Assembly: GCA_937890595.1 (NCBI GenBank) | Contig: CALADM010000014.1 | Location: 62,001-126,000 of the forward strand | Length of the DNA: 64,000 nt | Origin: CAJMNU01 sp905214855 | GTDB taxonomy: Bacteria > Bacillota > Clostridia > Lachnospirales > Lachnospiraceae | Direction: 5' to 3' | Part shown: positions 33,143 to 42,441 of the stretch, piece after piece | How positions within the stretch are numbered: the stretch's first letter is position 1 | Layout: every line of letters begins with the position of its first letter | Program-made: the position numbers and the translations under genes | Notes under the pieces: generated by a model | Told to the model about the DNA's origin: nothing | What the model saw: the letters and a program-made list of their open reading frames with translations, nothing else | Databases searched by the model: none

Positions 33143-33685
33143 AGTGACCCCGGTAAAGTAGGAGTGGATGGAACTCTTGAAAAAGATATCAATCTTCAGA
33201 TCACACAGAAACTTAAAAAATATTTGGAAAAAGCAGATGTTGAAGTGATTTTGACCAGAGAAAATGATTCAGGATTGTATAAAGACACAGATTCACAGAA
33301 AAAGAAAGCGGATATGAGAGAGCGCTGTCGTGTTATGGAAGAGAGCGATCCAGATCTGATAGTGAGTATCCATCAAAATAGTTATCATCAGGAAAATGTG
33401 TCAGGGGCACAGGTATTTTATTATAAGGATTCAGAAAAAGGGAAAAAATTGGCAGAGATCATCCAAAAACGCTTTGATTATGTGTTGGGAGAAAAGAATC
33501 GAAGGCAGGCAAAATCGAATGATTCTTACTATTTATTTTTACATACAAAAGCCCCGATCGCTCTGGTGGAATGTGGATTTTTAAGCAACTGGGAAGAAGC
33601 CTCAAAGTTAAAACAGGAGGTTTATCAGGATAAAATTGCATGGGCTATCCATATGGGAATTTTAGAATATTTAAATAAGACATAA
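33136..33685 (+). CDS. cwlD: CwlD, 3' part of the split amidase gene
   Basis: Encodes the bulk of an Amidase_3 domain: GGSDPGKVG, EKDINLQI with the Glu ligand, SIHQNSYH with the second His, and ALVECGFLSN with the catalytic/ligand Glu. In the joined protein the zinc ligands are His51, Glu66, His130 and Glu196. The His codon is completed only across the junction; attR itself also reads GCGGGGCAT, so a GTG at 33113 could start a leaderless domain with all ligands but no export signal. Total joined length of 233 residues is close to that of known CwlD. Confidence 0.92.
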
Positions 33686-33760
33686 GACAGATAGGATTTT
33701 CAGATGTCTGCATAGGGGGATATGTGGGATAGATAACATGAAAAAAAGGAGATAGAAAAA

Positions 33761-33829
33761 ATGTCGGGTCAAAAGTCAGATTCCTGTGAGAAGATAGGAG
33801 AGTGGGGGTCTTTTGACCCGACAGACTAG
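33761..33829 (+). repeat. 22-codon ORF framed by a 14-bp inverted repeat
   Basis: TGTCGGGTCAAAAG (33762-33775) and CTTTTGACCCGACA (33810-33823) are perfect inverted repeats. They are also the ends of ATG 33761 to TAG 33829, a 22-residue ORF (starting MSGQKSD, ending SFDPTD) with AAAAGGAG upstream. I recall similar short SGQKSD...SFDPT sequences in other Lachnospiraceae, so it may be a dispersed repeat. It could act as a hairpin rather than a gene. Confidence 0.45.
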
Positions 33830-33858
33830 AAAGACAGGTATTTATTGTCTATACGATA

Positions 33859-34323
33859 TTATAATAAAGATTCTTTGATTTTAAATACAACTTTGCGGAC
33901 ATGTTCTGGTTTGGTGGCAGCACAGCCGGGACGGTGGATATCATTGGAGAGGAAGATACAATAACATCCAGCAGTAACATCAATGAAAGATTCCTGAGGA
34001 AGATTTGTATAGAATACGACATCTTTGCCTTCGGGGTTTTCAAGGATTGTTTCTTTTCCAGTGTAGTGGGTAAATCCCATTCTTTCTGTACCAGAATGAA
34101 TGTATTGGATATCAAGGTAGGCATCATGTCTCTCTGCACGGCGTTCTTCGACAGGTTGTGTTGTGATATCCTGTACCATAGCATAAATGTCTTTTCCCTG
34201 AATTTCATATGTACCAGTTTCCATGTTTGCAATGTCGTGTGCGGCAATCCACTCAAATGCGATCTGGAAAGGCTGTGGATACTGATATGGAGATGCAATG
34301 GCATGAATAGATGAATAAATCAT
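33859..34323 (-). CDS. YhcH/YjgK/YiaL family protein
   Basis: 154 residues of the DUF386 cupin-like family: KDIYAMVQDITTQPVEERRAERHDAYLDIQYI and the metal-site segment FLSNDIHRPGC. Family members are linked to sialic acid or sugar-acid metabolism (possibly anomerase activity), but no such genes adjoin here. Start at 34323 is given by AAGGAGG; an upstream in-frame start at 34380 is not preceded by a site. Confidence 0.85.
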   Translation of the reverse strand: MIYSSIHAIASPYQYPQPFQIAFEWIAAHDIANMETGTYEIQGKDIYAMVQDITTQPVEERRAERHDAYLDIQYIHSGTERMGFTHYTGKETILENPEGKDVVFYTNLPQESFIDVTAGCYCIFLSNDIHRPGCAATKPEHVRKVVFKIKESLL

Positions 34324-34411
34324 AAGTAGCCTCCTTATAAAATAATTATGACAGTCAATAGATAGACTGAGAATAAACAAAAATACATTATGTCAGGATG
34401 AGGAAATGATA

Positions 34412-35419
34412 TTATAACAGAAAAATCTTATGTTTTTCACAAAGCTCTCTCATCTCTTTTGGCCATATACTTGCCTGAACCTCACCTACATGGGCACGGT
34501 CCAAAAGAAGCATACAGAGTCTGGACTGTCCGATTCCGCCGCCTATCGTATATGGCAGTTCTCCATGGAGAAGCATGTTGTGATAAGGAAGTGTCCGGCG
34601 GTCATTGCAGCCGGATTTAGATAACTGATAATTCAGAGAGGTCTCGTCTACTCGGATACCCATACTGGAAATTTCCAAAGCACAGCCTAATGTTTCGTAC
34701 CAAAAAAGGATATCACCGTTTAATTTCCAGTCATCATAGTCTGGTGCACGTCCATCATGCGGCTCTCCATTGGACAGGGTATCGCCAATCTGCATCAGAA
34801 AGACACATCCATGTTCTTTTGTGATGAGATTTTCACGCTCTTTTGGTGTCTTATCAGGATACATATCTAAGAGTTCCTGACTGGTGATAAAGAAGATATC
34901 TTCTGGAAGATGTGCTACAGCCTGCGGGTATTTATACCAGACCTCATGTTCCATATGTTTGATGATTTTAAAAATAGTACGAACAGTAGCCTTTAGGGTA
35001 TCTAAAGTACGCTCCTCTTTGGTGATGACTTTTTCCCAATCCCACTGATCTACATAACAGGAATGTAGATTGTCAAGCTCTTCGTCACGACGAATGGCAT
35101 TCATATTTGTATAAAGTCCTTCACCGGGCTGAAAATGGTATTTTTGAAGGGCCAGACGTTTCCATTTGGCAAGAGAATGTACAACCTCGATGGTTTCACC
35201 GGGATTGGCAGCAAGATCAAACTGAACAGGACGTTCAACACCATTTAAATTATCGTTAAGACCACTGCTTTGTTCTACAAACAAAGGTGCGGAAATTCGC
35301 TCCAGATTCATCTCACGACCAAATTCTTTTTGGAAAGTGTCGCGAATGTACTTGATTGCTTCTTGAGTTTCACGGATGGAGAGCCGTGGGTCATAATGTT
35401 CTGGTAATATAAGCGCCAT
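34412..35419 (-). CDS. asnA: Aspartate-ammonia ligase
   Basis: 335 residues, typical of AsnA: N-terminal IRETQEAIKYIRDTFQ, SSGLNDNLNGVERPVQFD, DQWDWEKVI, and GGGIGQSRLCMLLL near the C-terminus. It makes asparagine from aspartate, ammonia and ATP. Single gene divergent from the Sua5 gene; the 258-nt gap between them holds small hairpins (GAATCC/GGATTC near 35451-35474), with no T-box motif seen. Confidence 0.95.
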   Translation of the reverse strand: MALILPEHYDPRLSIRETQEAIKYIRDTFQKEFGREMNLERISAPLFVEQSSGLNDNLNGVERPVQFDLAANPGETIEVVHSLAKWKRLALQKYHFQPGEGLYTNMNAIRRDEELDNLHSCYVDQWDWEKVITKEERTLDTLKATVRTIFKIIKHMEHEVWYKYPQAVAHLPEDIFFITSQELLDMYPDKTPKERENLITKEHGCVFLMQIGDTLSNGEPHDGRAPDYDDWKLNGDILFWYETLGCALEISSMGIRVDETSLNYQLSKSGCNDRRTLPYHNMLLHGELPYTIGGGIGQSRLCMLLLDRAHVGEVQASIWPKEMRELCEKHKIFLL

Positions 35420-35677
35420 ATTCTTGCCTCCCGATAAAATAATGATATAGAATCCTAACCACGGGATTCTTTTTTAGAATATAGCACAGTTGCTATGAAA
35501 TTGCTATATACAATCCAAAAAATTGAAAACTTGTCCATTGCAGGGCTATCCTGAATGTGCTATGCTTTAGCATAAGATATTGGAGCAAAAGCCATTTTGA
35601 TCCCTGTGATGCTGATTTTTTGTCAGATGTAAGGGATATTAAGAATAAAGATATTTGTAGCAGGAAGGAGTTTAGTT

Positions 35678-36733
35678 ATGGATACAAGAAATGTAAAGAT
35701 TGAGAATCCTGCATTTCCAAAAGAAGAAGAATTGATAGAAGCAGCAGAAATTTTGGCAAATGGCGGATTGGTTGCATTTCCTACAGAGACTGTATATGGA
35801 TTGGGAGCAAATGCACTGGATGAGGAAGCGGCAAAAAAGATTTATGCGGCAAAAGGAAGACCTTCAGATAATCCTTTGATCGCACATGTGGCAGAAAAAG
35901 AGAGTGTGAGTGAATTAGCAGAGAGGATACCAGATTCGGGGAAAAAGCTGATGGACGCTTTTTGGCCGGGACCTCTTACGCTGATATTTCCTAAAAGCAA
36001 AAGAGTGCCATATGGAACGACAGGAGGACTGGATACGGTTGCAGTCAGGATGCCAGATCATCCGATCGCCAGAATGCTGATCCGTTTAGCTAAAGTCCCT
36101 GTGGCTGCTCCAAGTGCCAATACATCGGGAAGACCAAGCCCGACAACAGCAGAGCATGTATTTCAGGATATGAACGGAAAAATTGATATGATCTTAGATG
36201 GAGGAGCGGTTGAGATTGGAGTAGAATCAACCATTGTGGATGTCTCTGGTGAAGTACCAATTCTGCTTCGTCCGGGAGCGATCACAATGGAAATGTTGGA
36301 AAAAGTTTTAGGAAAGGTAGCAGTTGATCCGGCTATCTTAGGACCGATGAAGGAGGGAATCCATCCAAAAGCGCCGGGCATGAAGTATCGCCATTATGCT
36401 CCAAAGGCAGATATGACATTGGTTCAGGGTAAGAGTCAGGATGAGATGGTAGAAAGTGTACGAAATCTTGCAAAAGAGAAGATAGAAGCTGGATTTTCAG
36501 TGGGGATTCTTTGCACAGATGAAACAATGAGCCAGTATCCACAAGGGATTGTTCGGAGTCTGGGAAGCCGTATGAAAGAAGATACCATTGCCCATAATTT
36601 ATTTGCAGTTTTAAGGGAATTTGATGATATGGGAGTGGAGTATATTTTTTCTGAGACATTTCCAAAGGATCATTTAGGACAGGCTATTATGAATCGTTTA
36701 TCTAAAGCGGCAGGCTATCATATTGTGAAATAA
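35678..36733 (+). CDS. L-threonylcarbamoyladenylate synthase (Sua5/YwlC type)
   Basis: 351 residues: an N-terminal YrdC domain (FPTETVYGLGANA, KGRPSDNPLIAHV, VPVAAPSANTSGRPSPT, LLRPGAI) and a C-terminal Sua5 domain reached by the linker APGMKYRHYAPKA. It makes the threonylcarbamoyl-AMP used for the t6A modification of tRNA at position 37. GGAAGGAG precedes the ATG. It begins a run of co-oriented housekeeping genes. Confidence 0.94.
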   Translation: MDTRNVKIENPAFPKEEELIEAAEILANGGLVAFPTETVYGLGANALDEEAAKKIYAAKGRPSDNPLIAHVAEKESVSELAERIPDSGKKLMDAFWPGPLTLIFPKSKRVPYGTTGGLDTVAVRMPDHPIARMLIRLAKVPVAAPSANTSGRPSPTTAEHVFQDMNGKIDMILDGGAVEIGVESTIVDVSGEVPILLRPGAITMEMLEKVLGKVAVDPAILGPMKEGIHPKAPGMKYRHYAPKADMTLVQGKSQDEMVESVRNLAKEKIEAGFSVGILCTDETMSQYPQGIVRSLGSRMKEDTIAHNLFAVLREFDDMGVEYIFSETFPKDHLGQAIMNRLSKAAGYHIVK

Positions 36734-36778
36734 AACAGATATGAAAATAAAATACAGATTATACAGGGGGAATGGATT

Positions 36779-37273
36779 ATGTCAGATAAAAGGACAGGTT
36801 ACATTACATGGGATGAATATTTTATGGGAGTGGCAAAACTTGCTTCCATGCGCTCTAAGGATCCAAGCACACAGGTTGGTGCTTGTATTGTAAGTGAAGA
36901 TAATAAGATTTTATCAATAGGATACAATGGATTCCCGAGGGGATGTTCTGATGATGCATTTCCGTGGGGAAAAGAGCATCAGGCAGATGACCCATATAAT
37001 GCAAAATATATGTATAGCACACACAGTGAACTAAATGCGATTTTAAATTACAGGGGGGGAAGTTTAGAGGGAAGCAAGATGTATGTTACATTATTTCCAT
37101 GTAATGAATGTGCAAAAGCGATCATACAGGCGGGGATCAGGACGTTGATCTACGCAGAAGATAAGTATTGTGATACACCAGCTGTGCGTGCTTCAAAGAG
37201 AATGCTGAATGCCGCTGGTGTTCGTCACTATCAGTACAATCCGACAGGAAGAAAGATTGAGATTATATTATAA
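36779..37273 (+). CDS. Deoxycytidylate deaminase family protein (ComEB-like)
   Basis: 164 residues with the zinc motifs of cytidine/dCMP deaminases: HSELNAI (His ligand and catalytic Glu) and PCNEC. Converts dCMP to dUMP for thymidylate supply; the ComEB name comes from its Bacillus homologue. Its stop overlaps the following ATG (TAATG), so translation is coupled. Confidence 0.92.
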   Translation: MSDKRTGYITWDEYFMGVAKLASMRSKDPSTQVGACIVSEDNKILSIGYNGFPRGCSDDAFPWGKEHQADDPYNAKYMYSTHSELNAILNYRGGSLEGSKMYVTLFPCNECAKAIIQAGIRTLIYAEDKYCDTPAVRASKRMLNAAGVRHYQYNPTGRKIEIIL

Positions 37274-39081
37274 TGGTACGTATTTTATTAGTAGCAATCA
37301 ATGCAAAATATATTCATTCCAATTTAGGAATATATAGTCTGAAAACATATGCACAGACTTATCTGAAAAATATAAAGAAAGAAGAGTGCAGTGGGCAAGA
37401 TCAAGATAAAGAAGAACAGGATGTAGAAATTTTAATTGGTGAATATACGATAAACCAGCAAATAGGGCATATTTTAAAGGATATTTATGAGAAACAACCA
37501 GATATAATAGGATTTTCCTGTTATATCTGGAATATTTATATGGTGTTGGAATTGATCCATGATATTCATAAAGTGCTTCCAGACACAGATATCTGGTTGG
37601 GAGGACCAGAGGTTTCTTACGATGCGGCACGTATTCTTCGTGATGAACCAGAAGTATGTGGAGTCATGTGCAATGAGGGAGAAGAAACATTTGCACGTTT
37701 ATCAAGAGTTTATCAAAAATATGGAAAAAATTTCAAAATCATAGAAAAGATACCAGGGATTGTTTGTAGAAAGGAAAATGGAGAGGTGATGGAAAATGCA
37801 CCATTAGAGTGCATGAATATGGATAAAATACCATTTTCTTATTCTACATTGAAAGGAATGGAACATCGTATTATTTATTATGAAAGCAGTAGAGGATGTC
37901 CATTTTCATGTAGTTATTGCCTTTCTTCTATTGATAAGAGAGTTCGATTTAGAAGCCTTGATCTTGTGTTCAAAGAACTGGATTTCTTTTTAGAGAAAAA
38001 AGTTCCACAGGTAAAGTTTGTAGATCGTACATTCAATTGCAGGAAAAGTCATGCCATGGCGATTTGGAGGCATATTTTGGAACATGACAATCAGGTTACA
38101 AATTTCCATTTTGAAATATCCGCAGATTTGCTAGATGAGGAAGAGCTTGATCTTCTTCAAAAAATGAGACCTGGATTGATCCAACTTGAAATCGGTGTAC
38201 AAAGTACAAACCCTGATACGATCCGTGAAATTCATAGAACCATGAATTTGGAGCTCCTTAGAGAAGTGGTTGAACGGATCAACTCGTTCCACAATATCCA
38301 TCAGCATCTGGATCTGATCGCAGGATTGCCGTTTGAAGATATCCAAAGTTTTTCCAAGTCATTTGATGATGTATATAAGATGGAACCAGAACAACTCCAG
38401 CTTGGTTTTTTGAAAGTTTTAAAAGGTTCTTTGATGATGGAAAATCGGGAACAGTATGATCTTTTATATCAGGAAAAACCACCATATGAAGTGTTGTCTA
38501 CAAAATGGATCTCATATCAGGATATTCTTCGTCTAAAAGGAATAGAAGATATGGTGGAGGTGTATTATAACAGCAGACAGTTTGAGAATACGATAAAACA
38601 ATTAGAGAAATATTTTGAAGGACCTTTTGCCATGTATGATGCGTTGGCATTGTTTTATCACAAAGAGAAACTTACAGAGCTGAATCATAGCCGTTTGGAA
38701 AGATATGAAATTTTGTATCAATTTATCTGTAAAGAGACGATCAAGGAAGAAGAACGCTCTAGGTTTAGAGATTGCCTGATTTTAGATCTTTATTTAAGAG
38801 AAAATGCGAAGAGCCGTCCTTCTTTTGCACCAGAGAATGGAAGACAGAAGAAAGAAATCCGTAATTTCTTCCAGCAAGAGGCGAAGGAATTCCGTTATCT
38901 GAAAGGATATGAGGGATTTGATTCCAAACAATTGGCAAAAATGGCACATATAGAGATAATGGAAGATGGAAAAGCATTGTTATTTGATTATAAAAATAGG
39001 GATGCTTTGACATACAATGCATTGTGTTGGGATATTACAGATGACTTAAACCAGATGGGTGAAGGTCAGAAAAGTAGATAA
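37273..39081 (+). CDS. B12-binding radical SAM protein (DUF4080 type)
   Basis: 602 residues. N-terminal cobalamin-binding-like domain (AINAKYIHSNLGIYSL, then IGFSCYIWN and LGGPEVSYDA), radical SAM cluster motif SRGCPFSCSYC (CxxxCxxC) at about residue 205, and a C-terminal DUF4080-like region. The substrate is unknown; such proteins are common singletons in Clostridia. Confidence 0.9.
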   Translation: MVRILLVAINAKYIHSNLGIYSLKTYAQTYLKNIKKEECSGQDQDKEEQDVEILIGEYTINQQIGHILKDIYEKQPDIIGFSCYIWNIYMVLELIHDIHKVLPDTDIWLGGPEVSYDAARILRDEPEVCGVMCNEGEETFARLSRVYQKYGKNFKIIEKIPGIVCRKENGEVMENAPLECMNMDKIPFSYSTLKGMEHRIIYYESSRGCPFSCSYCLSSIDKRVRFRSLDLVFKELDFFLEKKVPQVKFVDRTFNCRKSHAMAIWRHILEHDNQVTNFHFEISADLLDEEELDLLQKMRPGLIQLEIGVQSTNPDTIREIHRTMNLELLREVVERINSFHNIHQHLDLIAGLPFEDIQSFSKSFDDVYKMEPEQLQLGFLKVLKGSLMMENREQYDLLYQEKPPYEVLSTKWISYQDILRLKGIEDMVEVYYNSRQFENTIKQLEKYFEGPFAMYDALALFYHKEKLTELNHSRLERYEILYQFICKETIKEEERSRFRDCLILDLYLRENAKSRPSFAPENGRQKKEIRNFFQQEAKEFRYLKGYEGFDSKQLAKMAHIEIMEDGKALLFDYKNRDALTYNALCWDITDDLNQMGEGQKSR

Positions 39082-39122
39082 CAGCAGACAATAAGGGCAG
39101 AAGAAAGGCATACAGATTACAG

Positions 39123-39839
39123 ATGAAATATACAGATTATATTGCAGTAGATACGGAGACAACTGGTTTGAATCCTAAGCTGGAAAAAATCATAGAAATT
39201 GGAGCTATAAAAGTAAAAAATGGGAAAATAGAGGAAGAATTTTCAGCTTTGGTAAATCCACATCGAAGTTTGAGTGAAAGAGTGAGCGATCTTACTGGGA
39301 TTTGTCAGGAAGAATTGGATAAGGCAGAGGGAATAGAGAGTGTTTTTCCTAGGTTTTTAGAATTTTCCGAAAATTTACCGCTTTTAGGACATAGGATCAG
39401 TTTTGATTATAGTTTTTTAAAACGTGCTGCTGTCAATTTAAATCACTCTTTTGAGAGAGACGGAATTGATACACTTGCAATCAGCAGACAGGTGATGCCT
39501 AAAGAAGAGCATAAAAATTTGTCAGAGGCATGTCGATATTTTGGAATCATACCTAGAGAATCACATCGGGCACTGGAAGATGCCAGATCTGCTCATCTGT
39601 TATATCAGAAAATGATCTCATTACAAAAAGAGCCTTTTCCATCGGTATTTTTAAAAAAACCTTTAATTTATAAGGTAAAAAAGGAACAAATGGCATCAAA
39701 AAGACAAAAACAACTCTTGCAGGATTTATTAAAATATCATAAAATAGATTTACCTGTCCAAATTGAGTATTTGAGCAGGAGCGAAGTTTCCAGACTGGTA
39801 GATCAGATCATCTTCCAGTATGGAAGAAGAGTGAAGTGA
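39123..39839 (+). CDS. DnaQ-like 3'-5' exonuclease
   Basis: 238 residues. Exo motifs: AVDTETTGLNP (DxE), GHRISFDYSFL and HRALEDA with the final His and Asp. Resembles the exonuclease part of PolC/DNA polymerase III epsilon as a free-standing protein; the C-terminal 60 residues are Lys-rich and without a known domain. Likely proofreading or repair. Confidence 0.9.
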   Translation: MKYTDYIAVDTETTGLNPKLEKIIEIGAIKVKNGKIEEEFSALVNPHRSLSERVSDLTGICQEELDKAEGIESVFPRFLEFSENLPLLGHRISFDYSFLKRAAVNLNHSFERDGIDTLAISRQVMPKEEHKNLSEACRYFGIIPRESHRALEDARSAHLLYQKMISLQKEPFPSVFLKKPLIYKVKKEQMASKRQKQLLQDLLKYHKIDLPVQIEYLSRSEVSRLVDQIIFQYGRRVK

Positions 39840-39863
39840 TTCTGAAGAGAGGTGAAGTGCAGA

Positions 39864-39974
39864 ATGATAAATTTTCATAACAAAAAAACCAAGAAAACAT
39901 TTGCGGCAGTGATTGTGATTTTATTGGTGGTTTCTATGGTACTGCCAGTTATTTTAGGAGCATTGCCTTTATAA
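39864..39974 (+). CDS. Small single-pass membrane protein (Prli42-like?)
   Basis: 36 residues: a basic N-terminus (HNKKTKKT) then a transmembrane helix (about 13-33), ending GALPL. The size and layout resemble the Prli42 family of tiny Firmicutes membrane proteins, but the resemblance is only in layout. A GAGGTG-like ribosome site lies about 9 nt upstream. It follows the exonuclease by 24 nt and precedes the VanW gene. Confidence 0.55.
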   Translation: MINFHNKKTKKTFAAVIVILLVVSMVLPVILGALPL

Positions 39975-40019
39975 TTTCCACAGGCAATGAGATGGAAACT
40001 TTTGAGGAGAAAATATGAA

Positions 40020-41588
40020 ATGAGAAAATGGATTGCAGGATTTCCAGCCTTACTTCTGACAGCAGGATTGATGTTTTCTTTTCCCAATATGGCTTTTGCA
40101 GCTGAAATTCCAAAGGGCATTTGGGTGGGAGAGCAGGATGTTGGAGGCATGACAAAAGAAGAAGCACAAAATACAGTACAGAGCTATGTAGATAGCCTGT
40201 CAGGTCAGAAAATCACACTGACGATTGCCGGTGAAAAGATTGAGACAACAGCAGAAGAACTTGGCTTTTTCTGGAGCAATACCGATGCGGTAGAACAGGC
40301 CGCCCAGTATGAATCTGAAGGAAATCTGATTCAGCGATATATGGCAAAAAAGGATCTGGAAGTAAACCCAGTGAAGATTCCTTTAGAGACACAGGTAGAT
40401 GAAACAAAGGTGAGTTCTTTTGTGACAGACAAGTGTGCGCCATATGTACAGAAAGCACAGGATGCGACAATACATCGTGAGAATGGAACATTTGTTATTA
40501 CAGAGTCAAAGATAGGGCGTATTGTAGATATTGCCGCTACCACAGCGGCTTTAAATGAGGCAATGGCAAATGGTTTGGAATCTCCTATCTTGGTGGAAGC
40601 GGTCGTTACGGAAGAACAGCCTAAAGTGACATATGAACAGCTTGCCACAATTCAGGATGTTTTGGGTACATTTACAACAAGTTTTAAAAGCAGCGGAGCT
40701 GCCCGTGTGACCAATCTTCAAGTTGGATCTAGCAAGATCAATGGGCGTGTGCTGATGCCGGGAGAAACCTTGTCTGGTTATGAGTGTATGCATCCGTTTG
40801 ATAAATCAAATGGGTATAAGGAAGCGATCGCATATGAGAACGGAAAATCTGTGGAGAGCATAGGTGGTGGTGTATGCCAGATTTCTACTACATTGTATAA
40901 TGCGGCATTGCGTGCGGAGATGAATATTATCCAGCGGCAAAATCATTCTATGATCGTCACATATGTAGATCCGTCAGCAGATGCAGCGATTGCGGGTACG
41001 TACAAGGATCTGAAATTTTCGAATCCTTATGATACACCAGTTTATGTAGAGGGATATACACAGGGACGAAATCTTACATTTACGATTTATGGAAAAGAGA
41101 CTCGTCCTTCCAATCGTACTATTAAGTTTGTTTCTGAGACATTGCAAACAATGGATCCGGGAGAACCGGTCATGAAAGTAGATAATTCTCTGAAACCGGG
41201 AACTAAAATAAAAGAACAGTCTTCTCATACAGGATATAAATCAAGATTGTGGAAGTATGTCTATGTGGATGGACAGTTGCAGGATAAAACGATTCTTCAT
41301 ACAGACACATATAATCCGTCTAAAGCGATTTACCGTGTAGGACCAGATGCGCCAGCTCCAACAGAGACAGCATCACCACAGACTCCGCCAGAGGAAAAAC
41401 CAACAGAAAAACAACCGGAGGAAAAGCCATCTGAAAGTCAAAATCAAGGTGATCAGCCACAATCTCCGGCAGAACTTCCGGGAAAAACTCCAGGAGGCGC
41501 AGATCTATCAGGAGATACTGTGATCATTATTCCAGAAAATAATGGTGCAGGACCTCAAGGACCAGGTTCTCCTGCAAGTCCGGCGTAA
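40020..41588 (+). CDS. Secreted VanW family protein
   Basis: 522 residues from ATG 40020 (GAGGAG 10 nt upstream; ATG 39987 is in frame but site-less). A signal peptide ends at AFA-A about residue 23. Then a PG_binding_4-like domain (to about residue 200), the VanW domain with GVCQISTTLYNAAL (about 270-360), a short G5-like strand region and a Pro/Glu/Ser-rich tail from about residue 440 to the end. Probably wall-associated; VanW itself has no proven activity. Confidence 0.9.
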   Translation: MRKWIAGFPALLLTAGLMFSFPNMAFAAEIPKGIWVGEQDVGGMTKEEAQNTVQSYVDSLSGQKITLTIAGEKIETTAEELGFFWSNTDAVEQAAQYESEGNLIQRYMAKKDLEVNPVKIPLETQVDETKVSSFVTDKCAPYVQKAQDATIHRENGTFVITESKIGRIVDIAATTAALNEAMANGLESPILVEAVVTEEQPKVTYEQLATIQDVLGTFTTSFKSSGAARVTNLQVGSSKINGRVLMPGETLSGYECMHPFDKSNGYKEAIAYENGKSVESIGGGVCQISTTLYNAALRAEMNIIQRQNHSMIVTYVDPSADAAIAGTYKDLKFSNPYDTPVYVEGYTQGRNLTFTIYGKETRPSNRTIKFVSETLQTMDPGEPVMKVDNSLKPGTKIKEQSSHTGYKSRLWKYVYVDGQLQDKTILHTDTYNPSKAIYRVGPDAPAPTETASPQTPPEEKPTEKQPEEKPSESQNQGDQPQSPAELPGKTPGGADLSGDTVIIIPENNGAGPQGPGSPASPA

Positions 41589-41669
41589 GATAAGCGTTTG
41601 AGGTTATGTTTCTTAGGAGATGGATGGTATTCTTTCAGAGATAGATCTATTTGTGAGATGTGGAAAAGG

Positions 41670-41691
41670 AGAGAAGCTCTAGGGCTTCTCT
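41670..41691 (+). terminator. Hairpin downstream of the VanW gene
   Basis: AGAGAAGC (41670-41677) pairs with GCTTCTCT (41684-41691) around a TCTAGG loop. There is no T-run, so termination is weak; it may protect the 3' end. Confidence 0.45.
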
Positions 41692-41802
41692 CTGATACCA
41701 TCTAGGAAAATTCACAATAGTATCTGATGTGTCGTAAAACCCCTGTTGTTTTAGAATGGGTGAGTGTTAAGAGAAAGATATAGGCAAAGGACAAGAGAAT
41801 CA

Positions 41803-42399
41803 ATGCATATTATTAAAAAAAGAGAAGAGAATACACATATCTTAGGAAATATGGAGGCAGGACAGGATCTGCTGATTGCAGGGACAGTTGCACAGACAGG
41901 AACTCATAGTGCTGTTCCTTATTATATGGAAAAACTGAAAATGTATTTTACTGACTCTTTTATTCAGGAGTCTTCTGTTGTGAGAACAATGATTCCGATT
42001 ACAGATCCAATTTGGGAACAGGCAGGAGCAAAAGGGTTGTTGGAAGTAGGGGAAGGCGGTATTTTTGCAGCCCTTTGGGAAGTATCAAGTGTTTTTCATA
42101 AAGGATTTTTTGTGGAATTACAGCAGATTCCAATTCGTCAGGGAACAATAGAATTGTGTGAAGTTATGGGATTGAATCCATATCGTTTGGAGAGTGGGGA
42201 GTGTGTCCTCCTTTCGACAAACAATGGATATGATACTATTCGTTTTTTAGGGGAAAAAGGGATACAGGCAGCTTGGGTAGGCAAGATAGAGAAAGGAATG
42301 CGGTGCCGTATTTTGAATGATGGGGCAGAGGGATTTTTGGAACGCCCCAAAGAGGATGAACTGCATCGGATTATCTGCCCTAAAACGGATTCGATATGA
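41803..42399 (+). CDS. AIR synthase-related C-terminal domain protein
   Basis: About 198 residues. The segment GGIFAALWEVSSVFHKGFFVELQQIPI and LNPYRLESGECVLL match the C-terminal domain of the PurM/HypE/ThiL fold, but the N-terminal ATP domain is missing or much reduced. Function unknown. ATG 41803 has AAAGGACA upstream; a GTG at 41764 is an alternative. It forms a tight set with the Lrp regulator and aminotransferase, an arrangement seen in other Clostridia. Confidence 0.75.
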   Translation: MHIIKKREENTHILGNMEAGQDLLIAGTVAQTGTHSAVPYYMEKLKMYFTDSFIQESSVVRTMIPITDPIWEQAGAKGLLEVGEGGIFAALWEVSSVFHKGFFVELQQIPIRQGTIELCEVMGLNPYRLESGECVLLSTNNGYDTIRFLGEKGIQAAWVGKIEKGMRCRILNDGAEGFLERPKEDELHRIICPKTDSI

Positions 42400-42400
42400 G

Positions 42401-42424
42401 AGGGCGTTTGGCCCTTTTTGTTTT
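42401..42424 (+). terminator. Small hairpin terminator before the Lrp gene
   Basis: AGGGC (42401-42405) and GCCCT (42411-42415) followed by TTTTGTTTT. It sits between the AIRS-related gene and the Lrp ribosome site. Confidence 0.6.
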
Positions 42425-42441
42425 CAAGGAGGAGAGACAGA

